A stretch of 36,390 bases of DNA from Butyrivibrio sp. (GTDB lineage Bacteria; Bacillota_A; Clostridia; Lachnospirales; Lachnospiraceae). The DNA is taken from assembly GCA_024690635.1 (NCBI GenBank), contig JAILOW010000134.1:1-36390 (forward strand), in the 5' to 3' direction. A model generated the notes under the pieces. The model was not told the DNA's origin and made no database searches. It saw only the letters and a list, made by a program, of their open reading frames with translations. This document shows, piece after piece, positions 30,977-36,390 of this stretch (the first letter of the stretch is position 1; every line of letters begins with the position of its first letter). A program made the translations under genes and the position numbers.

Positions 30977-31147
30977 ATGATCTGCGATACCTGCGCCAAT
31001 TATGTATATGATGAGGATTGGGAGTGTTACACCTGCATGGTGAACATGGATGAGGACGACTACTACAGGTTTATGTCTTCCTCCAACGGTGAGTGCCCTT
31101 ACTACCGCGACGACGATGAGTACAAGGTGGTGCGCCATCAGATGTAA
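30977..31147 (+). CDS. DUF6472-like Cys-rich miniprotein
   Basis: 56-aa acidic protein: MICDTCANYVYDEDWECYTC at the N-terminus, then MVNMDEDDYYRFM, GECPYY and a KVVRHQM end. The paired CxxC motifs (C3/C6 and C17/C20) plus C41 look like a small metal-binding fold. I recall the same pattern as family DUF6472, common in Clostridia. It begins 1 bp after the cupin stop, with AGAGAGGA inside the cupin end as likely ribosome binding site, so it is the third gene of the RACE-cupin unit. The function is unknown. Confidence 0.75.
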   Translation: MICDTCANYVYDEDWECYTCMVNMDEDDYYRFMSSSNGECPYYRDDDEYKVVRHQM

Positions 31148-31260
31148 AAATCTTCTAAAGTTCTTTGATGACCTTATTTTTCCCTGAAAAACATCCGATA
31201 TATAAGATACGAAATACAGGGATGTTACAACGGGGACGACCCCGGGAAATGGAGGGAACC

Positions 31261-32016
31261 ATGAGTAGTATTTCCGAGATGAATGCAAACGGCGGATTAG
31301 CTGCATACGAAGCTGCCAAGAACCTGGAAAAAGAAGTCGAGGCTTCCAAAACCACCAGATCCACCGGCAACTATGGCAAAACTCTTGGAAAAGTACAGCT
31401 CTCGGAAGAGGGAGCAAAGTACTATGAAGAGCTTAAAAAGAAATATTCCGGAATGGACTTTGTTCTTGTAAGCAAGGACATGAAGGAGTATGCAAAACAG
31501 AATGCCGGCTCCTTTGGCAATCCCGGCAGGATGGTGGTGCTCATCGATGAGGAAAAGATCGAGCGCATGGCCACAGATGCCGACTACAGGGCAAAGTACG
31601 AGGGGCTGATTGCCAGGGCACAGTCACAGATGCCTCAGCTTAAATCCATAATGGAGACCAAGCCCGGTGTAAAGACCATCGGAATGCAGGTTGGCGATAA
31701 CGGCAAGGCTTCATTCTTTGCGGTTATGAGCAAGTCCAATCAGGACATGGCTGAAAAAGTCGCAGAGAAGAGAGCGGAGAAAAAGAAAGCTGAAAAGGCC
31801 GCTGAAAAGAAGGCGGAAAAGAAAGAACAGCAGGAAAAGATACGGGAGAAACTGACCGAAGACGTGGACGACGAGGAGGACTATGTGATCCTTCAGGCGG
31901 ATTCGGTGGAGGAACTCCTTCGAAAGATAGAAGAATATGAATTCGGCCAGCGGGCCGACAGCGTCAGGACGCCGTATGAACAGAGCGTCGGACAAAATAT
32001 AGACTTCAAAGGATGA
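31261..32016 (+). CDS. DUF6033-like Lys-rich protein
   Basis: 251-aa cytoplasmic protein. The N-terminal half is a compact domain (KVQLSEEGAKYYEELKKKYS; GMDFVLVSKDMKEYAKQNAG; GKASFFAVMSKSNQDM). Residues ~165-200 are a strongly charged helix of EKK/AEK repeats, probably coiled coil. The acidic segment DVDDEEDYVILQADSVEELL follows. I recall the layout as family DUF6033 of Lachnospiraceae, function unknown. ATG 31261 has GGAGGG 5 bp upstream; the longer open frame from 31165 has no such site. The LytTR regulator gene starts 10 bp after the stop, suggesting co-transcription. Confidence 0.72.
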   Translation: MSSISEMNANGGLAAYEAAKNLEKEVEASKTTRSTGNYGKTLGKVQLSEEGAKYYEELKKKYSGMDFVLVSKDMKEYAKQNAGSFGNPGRMVVLIDEEKIERMATDADYRAKYEGLIARAQSQMPQLKSIMETKPGVKTIGMQVGDNGKASFFAVMSKSNQDMAEKVAEKRAEKKKAEKAAEKKAEKKEQQEKIREKLTEDVDDEEDYVILQADSVEELLRKIEEYEFGQRADSVRTPYEQSVGQNIDFKG

Positions 32017-32025
32017 CAATCTTAC

Positions 32026-32727
32026 ATGTACAGACTGGCGATTTGTGACGATGAGAAAAGCTCTGCTGCAGAGGCGGCGGAGCTTTTGGAGAGTTATAAA
32101 AAGGCCCATCCGGCACTGGAGATCGAGACAGATGTATTCTATACGTCCCTTGACCTCCTTTCTGCCATGGAAAAAAAGATCTACGATATCTATATACTTG
32201 ATATCTACATCGACAAATTAAGTGGCATCGAGCTGGCAGAGGCCATAAAGAAAAACAACGAAAGTGCGGGGATCATATTTATGACCACCTCCAATGCTTT
32301 CTACAGAGAGGCTTTCAGGTTAAACGCCGTTCATTATCTTGAAAAGCCCATTATCAAAATGGACTTTTTTGAGGCAATGGACAGAGCCTGCACGGAGGAA
32401 GCGGAGACCGAATATCTCACCATCAGAGAGTCCGGCGAGGTACACAGGATCCCTGTTGAGGATATAGCCTACGTGGAGTCCGAGGACCATTACAAGAGGA
32501 TCGTGACAACGCAGGAGAGCTTTCTTGTTCGCAGCACCATGCAGGAGCTGGCCAAGGATCTGGATTATCCGCACTTCTATGCTCTTGGAGTAAAGAGCAT
32601 CATCAACCTTAAAAGAGTTTTAAAGATCACCAGAGACAGTATAGTGATGGAGGATGGCAAGGAGTTTTCCGTACCTCGCGGAACTTACAGGTCTCTTAGC
32701 GAACTGGTGCTTAAATATACCTTCTAA
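32026..32727 (+). CDS. LytTR-family response regulator
   Basis: 233 aa. Receiver domain 1-120: acidic pocket ICDDEK (D8, D9), phospho-acceptor Asp in DIYILDIYIDKLSG, and the conserved Lys-Pro in HYLEKPI. LytTR DNA-binding domain ~130-233: YLTIRESGEVHRIPVEDIAY, VESEDHYKRIVT, FYALGVKSIINLKRV. Such regulators normally activate by binding direct repeats upstream of target genes. No histidine kinase is adjacent, so it is an orphan here. The preceding DUF6033-like gene ends 9 bp upstream; AAAGGA overlapping that stop is the likely ribosome binding site. Confidence 0.9.
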   Translation: MYRLAICDDEKSSAAEAAELLESYKKAHPALEIETDVFYTSLDLLSAMEKKIYDIYILDIYIDKLSGIELAEAIKKNNESAGIIFMTTSNAFYREAFRLNAVHYLEKPIIKMDFFEAMDRACTEEAETEYLTIRESGEVHRIPVEDIAYVESEDHYKRIVTTQESFLVRSTMQELAKDLDYPHFYALGVKSIINLKRVLKITRDSIVMEDGKEFSVPRGTYRSLSELVLKYTF

Positions 32728-32761
32728 AGTGTTTTTGCTTGTTCTTTCGGAGGGAAAATAA

Positions 32762-33229
32762 ATGAATTATGACATCAGCCTTTTTGTGCTGGTCATAGCC
32801 ATGGCTGTATTTGCCTATACGGATATTAAGGAAAGGAGGATTCCCAATCCTCTTCTTTTGACACTGCTCTTATCCTGGGGAGTGCTGCGGATTTTGCAGC
32901 ATGTATTTCCTGCGGGAGAAAGAGCTTTTTCTTTTGTGGGAGTCAGTATCACCGGTGCTCTTTTGGGAGCTGCGATCTGCGGCGGGATCTTTCTTTTGGC
33001 CTACATTCTTGGCAGGGGAAAGCTTGGAGCGGGAGATGTGAAGCTTGCCTTTGTGACAGGTCTTTTCATGGGGATCGACTCGGGGCTTATGGCAATGCTG
33101 ATCGGTATGATAGCTTACGTACTGTATGTGCTGGTGTTTGTGCGAAGGAAAAAGATATCATTAAAAGACGCTCTGCCCCTTGCACCCTTTATACTGGCAG
33201 GGGTGGTGACAGTTCTTTTCCTGAAATAA
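32762..33229 (+). CDS. Prepilin peptidase, A24 family, short form
   Basis: 155-aa membrane aspartyl protease. Both catalytic motifs are present: the first Asp in FAYTDIKERRIPNPL and the second in KLGAGDVKLAF (GxGD-type). Six hydrophobic stretches fit the family core. The N-terminal methyltransferase domain and zinc motif of PilD-type enzymes are absent, so this resembles the short FlaK/CpaA-like form that processes pilin or pseudopilin leaders. No pilin genes are seen nearby. GGAGGG sits 6 bp before ATG 32762. The stop is immediately followed by the T run (in minus sense) of the tRNA-Ser terminator. Confidence 0.87.
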   Translation: MNYDISLFVLVIAMAVFAYTDIKERRIPNPLLLTLLLSWGVLRILQHVFPAGERAFSFVGVSITGALLGAAICGGIFLLAYILGRGKLGAGDVKLAFVTGLFMGIDSGLMAMLIGMIAYVLYVLVFVRRKKISLKDALPLAPFILAGVVTVLFLK

Positions 33230-33260
33230 AAAAGCTCCGTCCTTGAATCCAAGACAGAGC
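33228..33260 (-). terminator. Rho-independent terminator of the tRNA-Ser gene
   Basis: On the minus strand GCTCTGTCTTG (33260-33250) pairs with AAGGACGGAGC (33244-33234), including wobbles. TTTTTT follows (33233-33228). It lies just downstream of the tRNA. Confidence 0.85.
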
Positions 33261-33265
33261 GAAAA

Positions 33266-33352
33266 CGGAGTCGGAGGGATTCGAACCCTCGTGCCCAAAA
33301 AGGACAAACGCATTTCGAGTGCGCCTCATTACGACCACTTTGATACGACTCC
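33266..33352 (-). tRNA. tRNA-Ser (anticodon CGA)
   Basis: Minus-strand 87-nt tRNA. The acceptor stem GGAGTCG pairs with CGACTCC, with discriminator G. The D arm contains AGTGGTCGTAATGA. The anticodon stem GCGCA/TGCGT encloses CTCGAAA with anticodon CGA, reading UCG serine codons. A long variable arm (GTCC/GGGC), typical of serine tRNAs, and a T arm GAGGG-TTCGAAT-CCCTC complete the cloverleaf. CCA is not encoded. Confidence 0.95.
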
Positions 33353-33381
33353 AAAGCGTTAATAATTATACTTAGTAAATG

Positions 33382-33431
33382 AATGGGAGTCAACCGTGTT
33401 ACTTGTACGGACTCCCATTATTTTGTATAAT
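33382..33431 (+). promoter_or_regulatory. Promoter of the phosphofructokinase gene within a palindrome
   Basis: TTGTAC (33403-33408), a 17-bp spacer, then TATAAT (33426-33431) form a good sigma-A promoter. AATGGGAGTC (33382-33391) and GACTCCCATT (33410-33419) are perfect inverted repeats flanking the -35 box; the right arm lies in the spacer. This could be an operator or a hairpin; no regulator is known from the sequence. Confidence 0.65.
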
Positions 33432-33484
33432 TAACAGTAGTATGTGCGTTTACAATCCAGTTGATTCAAAGGAGGCCTTTTCAC

Positions 33485-34558
33485 ATGATGAGAATAGGTA
33501 TGTTGACCAGTGGTGGCGACTGTCAGGCTTTGAATGCGGCAATGCGCGGCGTTGTTAAGTGTATTGCGCACAGCGGAGCGGAAGTTGAGTTTTACGGTTT
33601 TAAAAACGGATACAGAGGCCTTATTTACGGCGATTTCCGTATGCTTACTTCCAAGGATTTTTCGGGTATCCTCACCAAGGGAGGAACTATTCTGGGCAGC
33701 TCCAGAACTCCCTTCAAGACCATAAGGGAGCCTGATGAGAACGGACTTGACAAGGTTGAGGCTATGAAACAGAACTACTACAAGCTGCAGCTTGACTGCC
33801 TTGTGGTGCTGGGAGGCAACGGCTCTCAGAAAACCGCCAACCTTTTGAGCGAAGAGGGACTGAATGTGGTATCTCTTCCCAAGACTATAGACAATGACCT
33901 CTGGGGCACGGATATGACCTTCGGCTTCCAGAGTGCGGTGGATGTGGCCACCAATGTTATCGACAATATCCACACCACGGCTGATTCCCACGGCCGCGTG
34001 TTTATCATCGAGGTAATGGGACACAAGGTTGGATGGCTGACACTGAACGCAGGACTTGCGGGCGGCGCCGATGTTATCCTTATTCCCGAGATCCCTTACG
34101 ATATAGGCAAGATCTGCGAGGCCATTCAGGCAAGAGATGCCAGAGGCAGCAGATTCACCATCATAGCAGTGGCTGAGGGCGCCATCTCCAAAAAGGACGC
34201 CAAGCTCTCCAAAAAGGAATACAAGGAAAAGCTTGCCAACTACAAGTATCCTTCCGTTTCCTACGAGATCGCAGAGGCCATTCAGAAAAAGACAGGACAC
34301 GAGGTCCGCGTGACCGTTCCCGGACATATGCAGAGGGGCGGAGCTCCGGATCCTTATGACAGAGTATTTGCATCAAGGCTTGGCGCCGAGGCGGGACAGC
34401 TGATCCTGAACAAGGAATACGGCTACATGGTTGCCTACAAGAACAGAGAGATCGTAAAGGTTCCTCTTTCCGAGATCGCAGGCAAGCTTAAATACGTATC
34501 TCCCGATGCCAATATCATCAAAGAGGCCAAGATGCTGGGAGTATGCTTTGGGGATTGA
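33485..34558 (+). CDS. pfkA: 6-phosphofructokinase (PfkA family, Gly104/Lys124 type)
   Basis: 357-aa glycolytic enzyme phosphorylating fructose 6-phosphate. Motifs: MLTSGGDCQALNAAMRG at the nucleotide site, VVLGGNGSQKTANLL, SLPKTIDNDLWGTDMTFGF in the catalytic region, and VTVPGHMQRGGAPDPYDR at the sugar site. In E. coli numbering, the Gly of GGNGS (position 104) would favour ATP and the Lys of PKTIDND (position 124) is the PPi-type residue. This Gly/Lys mix is seen in the group III, mixed-origin enzymes. The usual Asp of GGDG is Asn here. So phosphoryl donor preference is probably ATP but not certain. AAAGGAGG precedes ATG 33485 (ATG 33488 is also possible); the TTG start at 33461 is rejected. 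Confidence 0.9.
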   Translation: MMRIGMLTSGGDCQALNAAMRGVVKCIAHSGAEVEFYGFKNGYRGLIYGDFRMLTSKDFSGILTKGGTILGSSRTPFKTIREPDENGLDKVEAMKQNYYKLQLDCLVVLGGNGSQKTANLLSEEGLNVVSLPKTIDNDLWGTDMTFGFQSAVDVATNVIDNIHTTADSHGRVFIIEVMGHKVGWLTLNAGLAGGADVILIPEIPYDIGKICEAIQARDARGSRFTIIAVAEGAISKKDAKLSKKEYKEKLANYKYPSVSYEIAEAIQKKTGHEVRVTVPGHMQRGGAPDPYDRVFASRLGAEAGQLILNKEYGYMVAYKNREIVKVPLSEIAGKLKYVSPDANIIKEAKMLGVCFGD

Positions 34559-34603
34559 CGCTTTGCAGCGTATGGAAAAATTTTGTTGGAGTAATTTCAT
34601 TTC

Positions 34604-36211
34604 ATGTCATATGTAGCGCTTTACAGAAAATTCAGACCACCGGTCTTTGAGGATGTCAAAGGCCAGGATCATATTGTTACAACGCTGAAAAATCAGATCA
34701 GATCGGACAGAGTCGGACATGCTTACCTGTTCTGCGGAACCCGCGGAACAGGTAAGACTTCTGTTGCCAAGATTTTGGCCAAGGCGGTTAACTGCGAGCA
34801 TCCCGTGGACGGAAGTCCTTGCGGCGAGTGCGAGATGTGCAAAGAGATCGCAGCAGGAAACAGCATGAACGTCATCGAGATCGATGCTGCATCCAACAAC
34901 GGCGTTGATAATGTCAGGCAGATCATAGAAGAGGTCTCCTATTCCCCTACAAAAGGAAAGAGAAAAGTCTATATCATCGACGAGGTGCATATGCTCTCGG
35001 CGGGTGCTTTCAACGCGCTTTTAAAGACTTTGGAGGAACCCCCTTCATACGTTATGTTCATCCTGGCAACCACTGAGGTTCAAAAGATTCCCATCACCAT
35101 TTTATCAAGGTGCCAGAGATACGACTTCCACAGGATCACCATAAACACCATTGAGGAGAGATTAAAAGAGGTCGTTGACGCAGAGGGCATTCAGGTGGAG
35201 GAAAGAGCCCTCAGGTTCATTGCCAAGACTGCGGACGGTTCCATGAGAGATTCCCTTTCTCTTCTGGATCAGTGTATTGCCTTTAACTTTGGCCAGGAGC
35301 TGACCTATGACAAGGTCCTTGGAGTTCTGGGAGCTGTAGATACTGAGGTTTTTGCAAATCTCTTTTCCGCGCTCTACAGTCAGGATTCCGGAGCTGCGTT
35401 AAAGCTTTTGGAGGACGTTGTCATACAGGGCAGGGAACTGGTACAGTTTGTAAATGACTTTGTGTGGTATCTTCGAAACCTTATGCTGGTGCAGGCTTCG
35501 GATCAGATGGAGGATGTGGTTGATATTTCCTCTGAAAATCTAAAGACTCTGAAGGATCAGGCACAGGGCGCTGATGCGGATACCATCATACGTTTTATAA
35601 GAGTTTTTTCAGAGCTCTCATCCAATATCAGGTATGCAACACAAAAGAGGATCCTCATTGAGATCGCACTTATCAAGCTATGCAAGCCTCAGATGGAAAA
35701 GGATGAGGACTCACTTGAGGACAGACTAAGGATCCTCGAGGAACACGATGAAGCCAGCAGCAAAGTGCTGAAGGGTATTCAGTCAGGACAGATCGCAGTT
35801 CAGGCTGCAGCAGGCGGAGCACCGGTACCGGCGCCGCAAAAGAAGGTTCTTGACAGGGCTGTTCCCGATGACATAAAAAAGATCGTATCCCAGTGGCCCA
35901 GGATAGTAGCATCAATGGTGCCACCCATGAAACAGTACATGCAGGATGCGAAGCTCAGCCTTGGCAATGATGACATGCTGCAGATTGTTTTTGCCAACAA
36001 ACTTTTGGCGCAAAAGTACGCTCCCGGAGAAGCATCCGGCGGCGAACTTCAGGACCTGCTTGATCAGACGGTGGGCAAGCACGTGGTCTATGAGGTAAGG
36101 GCGCTTGAAACCGGACAGAACTTTAATGAAAACTATATCGACCTGCAAAACGAACTGCAGGGTATCAATTTTGAAATAACAACAGAAGACGAAGGCGAGG
36201 AGGATTTGTAA
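34604..36211 (+). CDS. dnaX: DNA polymerase III subunits gamma/tau
   Basis: 535-aa clamp-loader ATPase that joins the replicative polymerase and loads the sliding clamp. The AAA+ core is intact: [19 protein letters not shown], Walker [21 protein letters not shown], the four-Cys zinc module (NC...C-x2-C-x2-C), Walker [19 protein letters not shown], sensor 1 [10 protein letters not shown] and SRC (arginine finger). The lid and collar follow ([16 protein letters not shown]). The C-terminal ~150 residues are the variable tau-like part. ATG 34604 lies 11 bp after GGAG. The stop overlaps the next start by one base (TAATG), so ybaB is translationally coupled, the classical dnaX-ybaB order. Confidence 0.95.
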   Translation: MSYVALYRKFRPPVFEDVKGQDHIVTTLKNQIRSDRVGHAYLFCGTRGTGKTSVAKILAKAVNCEHPVDGSPCGECEMCKEIAAGNSMNVIEIDAASNNGVDNVRQIIEEVSYSPTKGKRKVYIIDEVHMLSAGAFNALLKTLEEPPSYVMFILATTEVQKIPITILSRCQRYDFHRITINTIEERLKEVVDAEGIQVEERALRFIAKTADGSMRDSLSLLDQCIAFNFGQELTYDKVLGVLGAVDTEVFANLFSALYSQDSGAALKLLEDVVIQGRELVQFVNDFVWYLRNLMLVQASDQMEDVVDISSENLKTLKDQAQGADADTIIRFIRVFSELSSNIRYATQKRILIEIALIKLCKPQMEKDEDSLEDRLRILEEHDEASSKVLKGIQSGQIAVQAAAGGAPVPAPQKKVLDRAVPDDIKKIVSQWPRIVASMVPPMKQYMQDAKLSLGNDDMLQIVFANKLLAQKYAPGEASGGELQDLLDQTVGKHVVYEVRALETGQNFNENYIDLQNELQGINFEITTEDEGEEDL

Positions 36212-36390
36212 TGGCAAAAAGAGGTGGATTTCCCGGAGGCGGAATGCCCGGCAATATGAGCAATCTTATGAAGCAGGCTCAGAGAATGCAGCGCCAGATG
36301 GAAGAAAATGCCAAGGAGCTTGAGACAAAGGAATTTACGGCAAGCGTAGGCGGCGGTGCGGTTAATGTTACCGTTACCGGAAAGATGGAA
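36211..36390 (+). CDS. ybaB: YbaB/EbfC nucleoid-associated protein (partial, runs off window)
   Basis: The first 60 residues are visible: [20 protein letters not shown] then [20 protein letters not shown] and [20 protein letters not shown]. The Gly/Met-rich N-terminus, the KQAQ.MQ.QM helix and the 'GGGAV.VT.TGK' strand are diagnostic of YbaB/EbfC, a small dimeric DNA-binding protein encoded between dnaX and recR in many bacteria. GGAGG upstream within dnaX serves as ribosome binding site. The gene is cut by the window end; nothing suggests it is broken. Confidence 0.93.
   Translation, partial: MAKRGGFPGGGMPGNMSNLMKQAQRMQRQMEENAKELETKEFTASVGGGAVNVTVTGKME

Noticed and set aside
31150..31215. 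Sigma-28 flagellar-type promoter (TAAAGTT ... CCGATATA)
   Set aside because: The two boxes are about 30 bp apart, far more than the usual spacing for that sigma factor.

Overview
The window looks like chromosome from an anaerobic, low-to-mid GC Firmicute of the family Lachnospiraceae. Butyrivibrio or a close relative is my guess at genus, with modest confidence. Reasons: oxygen-sensitive enzymes (2-hydroxyacyl-CoA dehydratase-type proteins, an Old Yellow Enzyme-type reductase with an Fe-S cluster), strong GGAGG ribosome binding sites, small Lachnospiraceae-type proteins resembling the DUF6033 and DUF6472 families, and 7TM-GGDEF proteins. Family calls come from reading motifs; no database search was possible.

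Layout. 1-2771 is a decayed zone: a long inverted-repeat element (1-263), the remnant of a P-loop kinase running into a GNAT acetyltransferase, and a sensor histidine kinase broken by two frameshifts and then joined by deletion to an HD-GYP domain. 2828-5062 holds two intact membrane-protein genes (isoprenylcysteine methyltransferase-like protein and sodium:alanine symporter). 5064-10957, on the minus strand, holds trpE-trpG, an M32 carboxypeptidase, a phosphoglucomutase, a His-rich metal-binding protein and a CooT-like nickel-binding protein.

The centre of interest is 11092-22079, a divergent locus. The minus arm carries a two-subunit 2-hydroxyacyl-CoA dehydratase/double-cubane-type pair and a small membrane protein. 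The plus arm carries a CooC-like nickel-insertion ATPase, a second paralogous pair, one BadF/HgdC-type activator ATPase, a paralogous small membrane protein, a stand-alone protein resembling the middle domain of acetyl-CoA synthase (ACS) with a C-terminal Cys motif, and an FMN/Fe-S/FAD reductase. No CO dehydrogenase catalytic subunit, corrinoid protein or complete ACS is present. This suggests an undescribed ATP-driven, low-potential, possibly nickel-dependent redox system. A corrinoid-activator-like (RACE/DUF4445) ATPase lies 7 kb further on.

22155-25605 holds two overlapping membrane diguanylate cyclase genes, transcribed towards the plus arm and separated from it by a shared hairpin. 25671-28830 is a three-gene SPFH / zinc-ribbon / TPM membrane module. 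28997-31147 holds the RACE protein, a cupin and a DUF6472-like miniprotein. 31261-33229 holds a DUF6033-like protein, a LytTR response regulator and a short prepilin peptidase. After a tRNA-Ser(CGA) on the minus strand come housekeeping genes: phosphofructokinase, dnaX and the start of ybaB, which runs off the window edge.
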